The notes under the pieces were generated by a model. That model was not told the DNA's origin. It was given only the letters and a program-made list of their open reading frames with translations, and ran no database searches. Shown here in pieces: positions 26,842 through 35,188 of a stretch of DNA of 64,000 bases. The first letter of the stretch is position 1; each line of letters begins with the position of its first letter. The position numbers and the translations under genes are program-made. Source of the DNA: Panacagrimonas sp963975245 (GTDB lineage Bacteria > Pseudomonadota > Gammaproteobacteria > Nevskiales > Nevskiaceae); contig CAXBFJ010000012.1 of the NCBI GenBank assembly GCA_963975245.1, forward strand, positions 40,636 to 104,635, read 5' to 3'.

Positions 26842-28137
26842 TCAGCGCGATTTTGGAATGTCAGCCCAGGATGAGGCAGTCATGAAATCCAGCCAGCGCT
26901 GGTAGAACGCGAGTTGGTTGACGTCGCTGTACATCGGGCGGCTGATGTTGCCGGGCAGATCAGGATCATCTCGCCGGGACGTGCCGTTGCGCAGACCGTA
27001 GTGCAGTCGACCGCGCCGGGTGATCACGCCCTCGTTGGAACGTGTTGCATTTTCCCAGTTTTCGCCGTCATCCATTTCGAATAGACCTGCGGGGGCAAAG
27101 CTCAGCATGCAGGCGTCACGCACCGCATCGCGCACATTGTCCGGCATGTCCTTGTTGATGATTGTCCAGGCGCGCAGCTCGATGCGCGTGGGACCCTTGG
27201 GAAGCCATGCACGCATGGTGGCGATGCCAGGCAGAAAGGAAAAATTCGGGAAAACCGTCGCCGAAATGACCGATCCGAAGATTCGTTTGGCGCGCAGGTC
27301 ACCCAGGCGTTTAGCCATTTTTTCTCGTCGCGCCTGGTAGTACTCCATGATGCACGGACGATCCGAAGAGAGCAGCGCGAGCGAGCCGATACCGTCGAGT
27401 CCGCCCTCCCAGCAGTGGCCATTTGCATTGGCGTGAAAAGACTGCGGATCCACAGGCATCACCTCGCCAACCTGCTTGCCATAGGTGATCGACTGGGTTC
27501 CTGAATTATGCGTCCAGCCAACGTGCAGAGAATCTCCGGCGAAGTTCTCGGCACCAAATTTCCAGTTCGCGTCGAACATGTTTTTGACGCAACCACCGAT
27601 GAATTCAGTGCCCTCATCACATTGATCTAGCACGATGTCGAGATACCAGCGGTAGTCGCCGAGAAAGTCATCGAGAGAGGGGGCGTCGGTATCGAAACAG
27701 GCAAAGAGCAGACCCTTGTAGGACGACACACGGGCGTTCTTCAAGCCCCATTGCGACTTGTCGATCCAGCCTTCGTAATGGCTGTCCTCATGCATGCCGA
27801 GCAGGCGACCATCAGTACCGTAGGCCCAGCCGTGATAGTTGCATACAAAGCTGCGTGTGCTGCCACGATCGGCAAAGCAGATGCGATTTCCGCGATGCAC
27901 GCAGGAATTCAGGAAGACGCGCACACTGCCGTCCTTGTGGCGCGAAACCACCACATTGTCCTGGCCCATGTACGTGGTCACGAAGTCGCCCGGCTTGGGA
28001 ATTTGACTTTCATGTGCGACAAAGAGCCAGGATCGGGCGAACAGCCGTTCCAGTTCGAGTTCAAAAATCCCCTGGTCCCAGAATAAGCGTCGGTCGATCC
28101 AACCTTCCTTGACGTTAATTAGTTCGCGCAGGTCCAT
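26842..28137 (-). CDS. aromatic-ring-hydroxylating dioxygenase, alpha subunit (toluene/biphenyl/PAH-type group)
   Basis: This 431-residue protein has a Rieske [2Fe-2S] site (CVHRG at 79-81 and CNYHGW at 99-102) and the mononuclear iron site AENFAGDSLHVGWTH, where Asp202 bridges subunits and His205 and His210 bind iron. MDDGENWE holds the third, acidic ligand. It should insert both atoms of O2 into an aromatic ring. The second ATG (28137) is preferred because AGGAG sits seven bases before it. It heads the genes leading to BadH and BadI, which is unusual for a dioxygenase, and an outer-membrane protein gene lies immediately upstream. Confidence 0.9.
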   Translation of the reverse strand: MDLRELINVKEGWIDRRLFWDQGIFELELERLFARSWLFVAHESQIPKPGDFVTTYMGQDNVVVSRHKDGSVRVFLNSCVHRGNRICFADRGSTRSFVCNYHGWAYGTDGRLLGMHEDSHYEGWIDKSQWGLKNARVSSYKGLLFACFDTDAPSLDDFLGDYRWYLDIVLDQCDEGTEFIGGCVKNMFDANWKFGAENFAGDSLHVGWTHNSGTQSITYGKQVGEVMPVDPQSFHANANGHCWEGGLDGIGSLALLSSDRPCIMEYYQARREKMAKRLGDLRAKRIFGSVISATVFPNFSFLPGIATMRAWLPKGPTRIELRAWTIINKDMPDNVRDAVRDACMLSFAPAGLFEMDDGENWENATRSNEGVITRRGRLHYGLRNGTSRRDDPDLPGNISRPMYSDVNQLAFYQRWLDFMTASSWADIPKSR

Positions 28138-28188
28138 AAACATTCTCCTATTCCATTCTTATTGGCAATAGATTCTGCTCTGATGAGG

Positions 28189-29151
28189 TCATAACGGTAT
28201 CGGGAATGCGGCTTGGAGCCAGAAGGAATCTCCTTGCGGGGCATTGCGTACTTCGCTCTCATGCTGCCACTTGAATACGACCGCAACCGCTGGTGAAAAC
28301 CAATAAACTACTTGGGGCCCGATCGCAAATTTTTGCAAACGAAACCCCGTGGGAACGTCAACGCCATTGAGCTCATCGTCATTGAATTGCTTCACATAGA
28401 AACCGTTGATGCCGAACTGCCATTCCGGTTTCGATGTAAACGGTCGGTAACCAACGTGATAGGTCAAGCCATACAGATCACCGGAATGATAATTGGAATC
28501 GCTGTTCTCAAAGTTGAACGACACGTTGCTATCCAATGATAATTCCCATCGAGGTGATGGTTGCCAGGTTGCAGCGACAGATTGCGAAATTGTGGCGTAA
28601 CCGAAGGAACTATTGGCCAGGGCGGTCGCGTCGTAATCTCCGAGCGGAATCCAGAAATAGGTGCCAGTCTGCAAGTACCAATTCCCGACTTGCAAGCCTA
28701 TGTGCAAGGGCTCGAAATCGATTAGGGCCGGGCCAAAATCGCTGTCCTGTTGCCCTCCGGCTTCTATCTCCGCGTAAATGGATTCGATAATTACACTGCT
28801 GCTCAGAGTCAGGCCCTTGTAGCTTCCCCAGCTGTGTACGGCTCGCAGAGCTTGTATGTGAAGATCTGCCTTGAATCCAGGAATCAAGGAATCTCCATCA
28901 TCATTTCGGAAGCTGTCAGCCGAGTAATAAACGATGTAGCCGTTAAACAGAGTCATGCCCGGTGGTGGTAGTGCGCCAGGCATGACTGTTTGCACCCCGA
29001 CGCCATAATTACCGGTTCCATTCTCAGACGCCATCGTTGGTGTTACTACGCAAGCCAGCAACCACAAGCGGATAAAGTGGAGCTTCAATGAGCACACTAG
29101 CCCATGCCTATTGTTTCGCGCTATCGACGGTTGAAAGGCTTTAGTTATCAC
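28189..29151 (-). CDS. outer-membrane protein of the SphA / 'MetA-pathway of phenol degradation' family
   Basis: The 320-residue product has a hydrophobic signal region (FIRLWLLACVVTPTMA) after a basic stretch of about 26 residues. It then follows the pattern of predicted beta-barrel proteins often found in aromatic catabolic clusters: GVGVQTVMPGALPPPGMTLFNGY at the mature N-terminus, alternating strands, and a C-terminal aromatic/hydrophobic strand. Its likely role is channel or uptake of an aromatic substrate. GTG 29151 is supported by AGGAG five bases upstream. It is the first gene of the minus-strand run that includes the RHD pair and the BadHI block. Confidence 0.75.
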   Translation of the reverse strand: MITKAFQPSIARNNRHGLVCSLKLHFIRLWLLACVVTPTMASENGTGNYGVGVQTVMPGALPPPGMTLFNGYIVYYSADSFRNDDGDSLIPGFKADLHIQALRAVHSWGSYKGLTLSSSVIIESIYAEIEAGGQQDSDFGPALIDFEPLHIGLQVGNWYLQTGTYFWIPLGDYDATALANSSFGYATISQSVAATWQPSPRWELSLDSNVSFNFENSDSNYHSGDLYGLTYHVGYRPFTSKPEWQFGINGFYVKQFNDDELNGVDVPTGFRLQKFAIGPQVVYWFSPAVAVVFKWQHESEVRNAPQGDSFWLQAAFPIPL

Positions 29152-29470
29152 TTGAGCTCCTGGTCAATTAATAAAGATGATGAAGCAATGGCTTATTCGG
29201 GCTGCTAATACCACTCGCGTTTTGCTTTTTCTGCATCTATACAGGTGCAACGTAACTGTGCTGCTAGCAGCACCCGTGCCAGTATCAGATCGCCGTAGAA
29301 TCCCGAGTAGGAGAGGTTCGCTTTCAATGCGAGGAGGGTTGTCCCGACGTAATGGGTCGGCTCTCTGACGATTCTTACGAATGCGTCACTTCAACCAGCG
29401 CAGAAATGAAGGGTCAATCATTTCTGGTCCCGCAACTCTGGCTTCTCGGGGAGATTGGCGGCAGGGGTCG

Positions 29471-29490
29471 GCTTTACGTTTTCGTAAGGC
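29471..29490. promoter_or_regulatory. near-perfect dyad, candidate activator-binding site
   Basis: The sequence GCTTTACGTTTTCGTAAGGC reads as arms GC-T-TTACG and CGTAA-G-GC around TTTT, with one mismatched pair. It lies about 110 bases upstream of the sigma-54-type promoter at 29594, the distance at which NtrC/XylR-type activators usually bind. It does not match the known XylR binding sequence. This is a proposal from position and symmetry only. Confidence 0.35.
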
Positions 29491-29593
29491 CAGCTCAATA
29501 AGGGCTCTAAATGGGGCTGTCTTCGCTCGGTGTCGCGCGGCCGGACTATTCGGGGCGCATTGTTTTTAAAGAAATAAAAGAAATTTTGGTATT

Positions 29594-29609
29594 TGGCACG
29601 AGGCCTGCT
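29594..29609 (+). promoter_or_regulatory. sigma-54 (-24/-12) promoter upstream of the xylM-like array
   Basis: TGGCACGAGGCCTGCT fits the sigma-54 consensus TGGCACG-N4-TTGCW at all but one position, with GG and GC elements twelve bases apart as required. It lies 89 bases before the first XylM-like start. The preceding 40 bases are AT-rich (TTTTTAAAGAAATAAAAG), as expected for an integration-host-factor bend. The xylene operon promoter Pu of the TOL plasmid is also sigma-54 dependent, which makes the assignment credible. The rest of the 29152-29697 gap holds no recognised gene. Confidence 0.7.
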
Positions 29610-29697
29610 AAGGAATCCCTCCAGAAGCTGCAGACGCTAGGAGTGTGCAGAAACATTCGCTTAGATCGGTTCATTGAAGCCGGCAAAGGAGAAGAGA

Positions 29698-30828
29698 TTG
29701 GATCATTCACGCTACTACTTGGGGCCTTTGACCACGGGCGGTGGTGTCGTCGGATTCATCTTGGGCGGACAATGGGTCTGGCTCGGCATCGCCAGTTTCC
29801 CCCTGCTAATGACCTTGGATCTGCTGCTGCCTGCCGACCATGGTCGCCGCAAGCTTAGCCCTGGCTTCGCTACCGATTTGCCCTTATACCTGCATGCCTT
29901 ATTTTTGCTGCTGCTCTACCCGGCCTTTCTTTACTCGGTGATGACAGGGGTCAATCCCTTGACCGGCCCGGGCTCAGGCTGGCAGATCGCGGGCAGCATC
30001 GCCACGATTGGCTGGCTCAGTGCGGTGCCCAATGTGCCCGTCGTCCATGAATTCTGGCATCGACGGAACCGCTTTCAGCAGCGTCTCGGCTATCTTTGCA
30101 ATATTTTTTTCATGGACCTCAACCGCGATATCGGCCATGTCAAAACGCACCATCTGTTTCTGGATACGGCGCGCGACAGCGATACTGCCGAACGTGGGGA
30201 AAACGTCTATCGCTTCGTAGTGCGCGCGACCATGGGTGGTTACCTTGATGCCATTCATGTGGAGGCCGAGGGCCTACGGCGGCGCGGGCTCAGTCCCTGG
30301 AATTGGCGTAATCGCGGATATCAGCAACTGGCCCTCCTGATCGGGATCCCCTCAGTGTGCGCCATGCTTGGTGGTGCGATTGCAGCGGTGATCTGCATTG
30401 GCGCCATGTTGATGGGCAAGGTGCTTGCAGAATCTTTCAACTACCACCAGCACTATGGCTTGGTGAGGGCGCCTGATGGGCCGATTCTGAAGCATCACGC
30501 CTGGAACCATCTGGGCGCGATTGTGCGGCCGCTGGGCTTCGAGATCACCAACCACATCAATCATCACCTAGACAGCTATACGCCCTATCACGAGTTGCAG
30601 CCCGAACCGGAGGCACCGCAGATGCCCTCACTGTTCCTGTGCTTTGTCCTAGGGTTTATCCCGCCACTGTATTTTGCCCATATTGCACGTCCCCGGCTCA
30701 AGGACTGGGATCAACGCTTCGCGACCGACGCAGAGCGTGAACTGGCGATGCAGGCAAACCAGAAAGCGGGCTGGCCAAACTGGCTGGGCGGCGAGAAAAA
30801 TCATCGAGGCGCACTGAGTGCGCACTGA
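29698..30828 (+). CDS. XylM-like xylene/alkylarene monooxygenase, membrane hydroxylase subunit, copy 1
   Basis: The 376-residue product is a close XylM relative that hydroxylates aromatic methyl groups at the inner membrane, using electrons from an XylA-type reductase. The start is TTG 29698, preceded by AAGGAG, because this reproduces the family N-terminus (DHSRYYLGPLTT). Histidine motifs are HEFWHRR near residue 114, HVKTHHLFLDT near 147 and NHINHHLD near 287, with HAWNH between. HEFWHRRN differs from the HELMHRRH of XylM and of the downstream copies. It is the first of three tandem paralogues behind a sigma-54-type promoter. Confidence 0.9.
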   Translation: MDHSRYYLGPLTTGGGVVGFILGGQWVWLGIASFPLLMTLDLLLPADHGRRKLSPGFATDLPLYLHALFLLLLYPAFLYSVMTGVNPLTGPGSGWQIAGSIATIGWLSAVPNVPVVHEFWHRRNRFQQRLGYLCNIFFMDLNRDIGHVKTHHLFLDTARDSDTAERGENVYRFVVRATMGGYLDAIHVEAEGLRRRGLSPWNWRNRGYQQLALLIGIPSVCAMLGGAIAAVICIGAMLMGKVLAESFNYHQHYGLVRAPDGPILKHHAWNHLGAIVRPLGFEITNHINHHLDSYTPYHELQPEPEAPQMPSLFLCFVLGFIPPLYFAHIARPRLKDWDQRFATDAERELAMQANQKAGWPNWLGGEKNHRGALSAH

Positions 30829-30872
30829 AGCCATTGAGCATCATTGAGTAAGCAAATTTAGGAGATGGAATG

Positions 30873-32003
30873 ATGGATACCCTTCGTTATTACCTCGTGC
30901 CACTGACGACGTCCTGTGGTGTGCTTGGGTTTTGGCTGGGCGGGCCTTGGGTGTGGTTAGGTGTTGCAACCTACCCTGTGCTGGCCTTCTTCGACATTGT
31001 TCTGCCGCGTGACCTCGCGCCGCGCAAGCCGGGTTCGGCGTTTCTGCGTGATCTGCCGCTGTACTTGCATCTGCCACTCATGATTGCCCTGTACGCTGCC
31101 TTCATGCACTCGGTCGTCAGCGGCAGCAACCCCCTGACCGGAGAAGGCGCGGTCTGGCAAATCCTCGGTAGCGTGGGATCCTTGATCTGGATGAATGCGG
31201 TGCCGACGGTGCCAGTGACACACGAGTTGTTGCATCGCCGGCATTGGCTGCCACGACGCATTTCCCAGGTTACGAATACCTTCTTTGGCGACCCCAACCG
31301 CGACGTCGCGCATGTAAATACGCATCACATCCACTTGGATACCGCAGAGGATTCTGATTCCGCGCGGCGTGGCGAAACGATGTACACCTTTATGTTACGG
31401 GCCAGCTGGGGTGCGTATAAAGACGCTGTTGAAAGGGAGGCTCGCCGTCTTCGTCGCGGCGGGCACAGTCCTTGGTATTGGACCAATCGCACGTATCAAC
31501 AGGTATTGTTACTTGCGTCATTGCCTCTTCTTGTTTTCCTTTTCGCTGGGACGGCGGCCATGCTGGTCTGCGCAGTGTCCGTGGCGGGCAGCAAGCTGTT
31601 TCTAGAGGCGCTCAACTATTATCAGCACTACGGTCTGGTGCGGGTTCCGGGTGGGACGGTGCAAAAACATCACGCCTGGAATCATCTGGGTGCGGTGATC
31701 CGTCCGGTGGGAATGGAGATCACCAATCACACCAATCATCACCTGGATAGCTATACCAAGTTCTATGATCTTCAGCCGGAACCGGACGCACCTCAGATGC
31801 CCTCACTCTTTCTGTGTTTTATGAGTGGCCTGATCCCGCCGATCTGGTTTGAGTTCATTGCCAAACCCCGACTCAAGGACTGGGATCAAAGGTTTGCAAC
31901 GGCGGAAGAGCAAGAGCTGGCAATGAAAGCGAACGAAAAAGCTGGGTGGCCGCGTTGGCTGGATGATGCCGACCCACAGCTGGCCCCCGCGCCAGGCAAC
32001 TGA
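30873..32003 (+). CDS. XylM-like xylene/alkylarene monooxygenase, membrane hydroxylase subunit, copy 2
   Basis: This 376-residue product begins MDTLRYYLVPLTTSCGV, almost identical to the known XylM start, so ATG 30873 is used rather than ATG 30870; AGGAG lies eight bases upstream. Histidine motifs are HELLHRRHW, HVNTHHIHLDT, HHAWNHLG and NHTNHHLDSY. Several hydrophobic stretches fit four to six membrane helices. It lies 44 bases after copy 1 and 31 bases before copy 3. The three copies are equally spaced and similarly long, which indicates tandem duplication followed by divergence. Confidence 0.92.
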   Translation: MDTLRYYLVPLTTSCGVLGFWLGGPWVWLGVATYPVLAFFDIVLPRDLAPRKPGSAFLRDLPLYLHLPLMIALYAAFMHSVVSGSNPLTGEGAVWQILGSVGSLIWMNAVPTVPVTHELLHRRHWLPRRISQVTNTFFGDPNRDVAHVNTHHIHLDTAEDSDSARRGETMYTFMLRASWGAYKDAVEREARRLRRGGHSPWYWTNRTYQQVLLLASLPLLVFLFAGTAAMLVCAVSVAGSKLFLEALNYYQHYGLVRVPGGTVQKHHAWNHLGAVIRPVGMEITNHTNHHLDSYTKFYDLQPEPDAPQMPSLFLCFMSGLIPPIWFEFIAKPRLKDWDQRFATAEEQELAMKANEKAGWPRWLDDADPQLAPAPGN

Positions 32004-32034
32004 TTGATCAACTGATTTATTGTGAGATATAGCT

Positions 32035-33132
32035 ATGGATAGTCTGCGTTATTACATTGTTCCCTTGACCACATCATGTGGGGTCCTGGGTTTTCTGCTC
32101 GGTGGCCCCTGGGTCTGGCTGGGTATTGGAACCTTCCCCGCGCTCCTGCTGCTGGATGTCGCCTTTCCTAATGACACGGCACAGAGAAAAATTGGCTCGG
32201 GCTGGACGGCCGACCTGCCGCTCTACATGCATGTAGTGCTCATGTTCGCGCTCTACGGCGCGTTTCTGTATTCGGTAAATACGGGCAGTAATTCGCTTGC
32301 CGGGCAGGGGGCATGGTCTCAAATCGCGGGGACGGTGCTGTCCCTGACCTGGCTCAGTGCTGTACCGACCTTGCCGGTGGCGCATGAGCTGATGCACCGT
32401 CGCCACTGGTTCCCGCGGAGAATGTCGCAAGTGTTGAACACATTCTACGGTGATCCCAATCGCGATATCGGGCATGTCATGACGCATCATATCCATCTGG
32501 ATACGCATCGCGATTCAGACACGCCGCTGCGCGGCGAAACCATGTACAGCTTTGTGTTTCGGGCATCTTGGGGCGCTTACAAGGATGCGGTCGAGGCCGA
32601 AGCGGAGCGCCTGCGGCGGCAGGGGCGCTCGGTCTGGCACTTGAGTAATCGTCTTTACCAGGAAATTGGAATGCTGGTCGCCGTTCCTCTCAGCTGTTAT
32701 TTGATTGCCGGCACCGGCGCCATGCTCATCGCGCTCGGGACGCTGCTCTATGCCAAGTTGCTGCTTGAGGGGTTTAACTACTTTCAACACTACGGGCTGG
32801 TGCGGGAAGAGGGCGCGCAGATTCAAAAACATCATGCCTGGAATCATTTGGGGCCGATCGCACGCACCTTGGGCGTCGAGATCACGAATCATATCAACCA
32901 TCATATGGACGGCTATACCCGGTTTTATGACCTGCGACCCGAGCCCAAAGCACCGCAGATGCCGTCTCTGTTCTTGTGCTTTCTTGTCGGATTGATTCCA
33001 CCACTGTGGTTCCGCTTCATTGCCAAGCCACGCCTCAAGGATTGGGATGAGCGATTCGCCAGCGCCTCAGAGAAAAAATTGGCTATGGAAGCTAATGCCA
33101 AAGCGGGCTGGCCGCAATGGGTTACAGTCTGA
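32035..33132 (+). CDS. xylM: XylM-like xylene/alkylarene monooxygenase, membrane hydroxylase subunit, copy 3
   Basis: The 365-residue product is by eye the closest of the three to XylM of the TOL plasmid, with HELMHRRHWFPRRM, FYGDPNRDIGHVMTHH, EGFNYFQHYGLVR, NHINHHMDGYTRFY and EAPQMPSLF-type C-terminal blocks (here KAPQMPSLF). It ends slightly earlier than the other copies. It should oxidise a methyl group on an aromatic ring to the benzylic alcohol, which the XylB-like dehydrogenase at 35189 could take further. No XylA gene adjoins the array; the only candidate reductase is at 16306. Confidence 0.92.
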   Translation: MDSLRYYIVPLTTSCGVLGFLLGGPWVWLGIGTFPALLLLDVAFPNDTAQRKIGSGWTADLPLYMHVVLMFALYGAFLYSVNTGSNSLAGQGAWSQIAGTVLSLTWLSAVPTLPVAHELMHRRHWFPRRMSQVLNTFYGDPNRDIGHVMTHHIHLDTHRDSDTPLRGETMYSFVFRASWGAYKDAVEAEAERLRRQGRSVWHLSNRLYQEIGMLVAVPLSCYLIAGTGAMLIALGTLLYAKLLLEGFNYFQHYGLVREEGAQIQKHHAWNHLGPIARTLGVEITNHINHHMDGYTRFYDLRPEPKAPQMPSLFLCFLVGLIPPLWFRFIAKPRLKDWDERFASASEKKLAMEANAKAGWPQWVTV

Positions 33133-33275
33133 GCGGAGTTGATTGCACTCATAGATTGCAGGTCGCGGGTGCTCATTCCCACCAGTGAAGAGCATTAAAG
33201 CGAACATTAGTGAACGTAGGCAGGCCGCTGTCAGTCGTGCTTGGAAAGACGGGGCCATTGGTCAAGGAGAAAAAA

Positions 33276-34619
33276 ATGAATCAGATGGTTAATTTGAAAA
33301 TGGAAGAGTTTGTGTTGCATGGCCCCGGCGGGACTCGGGCGCTGGATCGGCGCCTGTTCTCAGACCCGGATCTGTTTGAGCAGGAGTTCCCTCTGATCTG
33401 GGAGAAAATCTGGGTGTTTCTGGGCCATGAAAGCCAGGTGAAAAATCCACGCGACTACTTCACGACGTGGATTGGTCGGGTGCCGGTAATCGTCAATCGC
33501 AACGACGAGGGAAAAATCGGCTGTCTGGTCAATATCTGCACGCACCGTGGTTCAACCCTGTGCCGAAAGATCAAGGGTTCGACCGCCGATTTTGCCTGCA
33601 GTTTCCATGGTTGGACATACGATCTGGACGGAAATCTTCGTTCGGCGGTCTCTGAATCACGCGCCGGATTCCCCGAGGGCTTCGACAAATCCACACGCGG
33701 GCTTCGGCGCGTGCGCGTGGAAAACTATCGAGGGTTCATATTCGGCACGCTTAACGAAGAGGCAGAACCCCTGAGTGATCACTTGGCTGAGACCAAGACC
33801 TTTATTGATTTGATTGTCGATCAGTCCCCGCAAGGGGTCGAAGTGTTGAAGGGCTGCTCCACTTATACCTACGAGGGCAATTGGAAATCTGCAGCCGAAA
33901 ATGGTCTTGATGGCTTTCACGTCAACGCAGTCCATGGTAACTACGTCGCGACGGTCAAGAATAGGATGGAACGCAAATCCACCAGCAAGAAAATTGAGAC
34001 GCGTAACGTGGGTGGCATCGCAAAATCCGCTGGTGGCTTTTATGACCTGGGCAAGGGACACGCGATACTTTGGAGTGAGTGGCCTAATCCAGAAGCCAGT
34101 CCGCTCTGGTCGAGGCATGAAGAGCTTGAGACGCAGATGGGCAAGGTCCGGGCTGACTGGGCCACGGGCTATCTTCGCAATATGCTGATCTATCCGAATG
34201 TGTTTTTAATGGACCAGATGAGCACGCAAATTCGTGTGATCCGGCCATTGTCGGTGGACAAAACCGAAGTCATGATCTATTGCTTCGCGCCGGTTGGAGA
34301 GGACCGCGAGTCCCGCTCCAAGCGGCTTCGGCAGTACGAGGACTTTTTCAATGCCAGCGGCATGGCAACGCCGGATGACTTGTCCGAGTTCAACGCTTCA
34401 CATCAGGGGTACAAGAATCACCGCATCGTCCGTTGGAGTGATGTCAGTCGCGGCGCAGGCCATGAAATAGAGGGGCCCGATGAACGAGCCACAGCATTGG
34501 GGCTAAAGCCGCTGAGAAGCGGGGTGAAATTGGAAGATGAAGGCATCGTTCTGCCCCAGCACACGCGTTGGACCGAACTAATGGCTGCGGCAATCAGTGG
34601 GGACGACAATGCAGGCTGA
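33276..34619 (+). CDS. benzoate/toluate 1,2-dioxygenase-like alpha subunit (BenA/XylX-like)
   Basis: This 447-residue RHD alpha subunit belongs to the benzoate dioxygenase branch. Blocks shared with BenA/XylX are the ICTHRGSTLCRK Rieske half (Cys88, His90), CSFHGW (Cys108, His111), YRGFIFGTLN, DLIVDQSPQGVEVLKG, TYEGNWKSAAENGLDGFHV (Asp212, His215) and His220. It should convert a benzoate to a 1,2-diol carboxylate. ATG 33276 follows AAGGAG. The beta gene overlaps its end, but the usual reductase (BenC/XylZ) and diol dehydrogenase (BenD/XylL) do not follow; a BenD-like gene is found at 54010. Confidence 0.9.
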   Translation: MNQMVNLKMEEFVLHGPGGTRALDRRLFSDPDLFEQEFPLIWEKIWVFLGHESQVKNPRDYFTTWIGRVPVIVNRNDEGKIGCLVNICTHRGSTLCRKIKGSTADFACSFHGWTYDLDGNLRSAVSESRAGFPEGFDKSTRGLRRVRVENYRGFIFGTLNEEAEPLSDHLAETKTFIDLIVDQSPQGVEVLKGCSTYTYEGNWKSAAENGLDGFHVNAVHGNYVATVKNRMERKSTSKKIETRNVGGIAKSAGGFYDLGKGHAILWSEWPNPEASPLWSRHEELETQMGKVRADWATGYLRNMLIYPNVFLMDQMSTQIRVIRPLSVDKTEVMIYCFAPVGEDRESRSKRLRQYEDFFNASGMATPDDLSEFNASHQGYKNHRIVRWSDVSRGAGHEIEGPDERATALGLKPLRSGVKLEDEGIVLPQHTRWTELMAAAISGDDNAG

Positions 34620-35121
34620 GCGCATAAATGACACGGTGCGTCTCCGTTGCGAGATTGATGAGTTTCTCTCGCGCGAAGCGCATTATGTCGATACTCGGCA
34701 GTGGGATCAATGGTTGGCGCTTTTTGAAGAGGACGTTGAATACTGGGTGCCCAGCTGGGATTCCGAGCATGAATACGTCAGCGATCCACACGATCAGGTC
34801 TCGCTCATGTATTACGCCGATCGTACCGGGCTCGAAGATCGCGTGTTTCGTATCCGTACTGAGCGCTCAGCGGCTTCCACCCCATTGCCGCGAACCTCCC
34901 ATCTCGTCAGTAACGCCTTAATCAGGGAGTTGCCTGATGGAAATTTGGAAGTGATCGCCAATTGGGTAACGCACATTTTTCGTTTTGGCGAAGCGTCCCA
35001 TTTTTTTGGCCGCTATGAGTATCTGCTCGCGCCCTGCGATTCTGGTTGGCGGATCCGCAAGAAAAAAATACTCGTCTACAACGACACTATTCCAACCGTA
35101 TTGGACGTTTACAGCATCTGA
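34609..35121 (+). CDS. benzoate/toluate 1,2-dioxygenase-like beta subunit (BenB/XylY-like)
   Basis: The 170-residue product is an RHD beta subunit with FLSREAHYVDTRQWDQWLALF, DVEYWVPSW and a C-terminal RIRKKKILVYNDTIPTVLDVY typical of BenB/XylY. ATG 34609 overlaps the alpha stop by 11 bases. It forms the hexameric oxygenase with the alpha subunit at 33276. Confidence 0.9.
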   Translation: MQAERINDTVRLRCEIDEFLSREAHYVDTRQWDQWLALFEEDVEYWVPSWDSEHEYVSDPHDQVSLMYYADRTGLEDRVFRIRTERSAASTPLPRTSHLVSNALIRELPDGNLEVIANWVTHIFRFGEASHFFGRYEYLLAPCDSGWRIRKKKILVYNDTIPTVLDVYSI

Positions 35122-35188
35122 AGTTTTCAATTCCAATGTCGTTCAGCTACCGAATTTCGCAAGGCAAATATTCTGAGGGGTTGTATAT

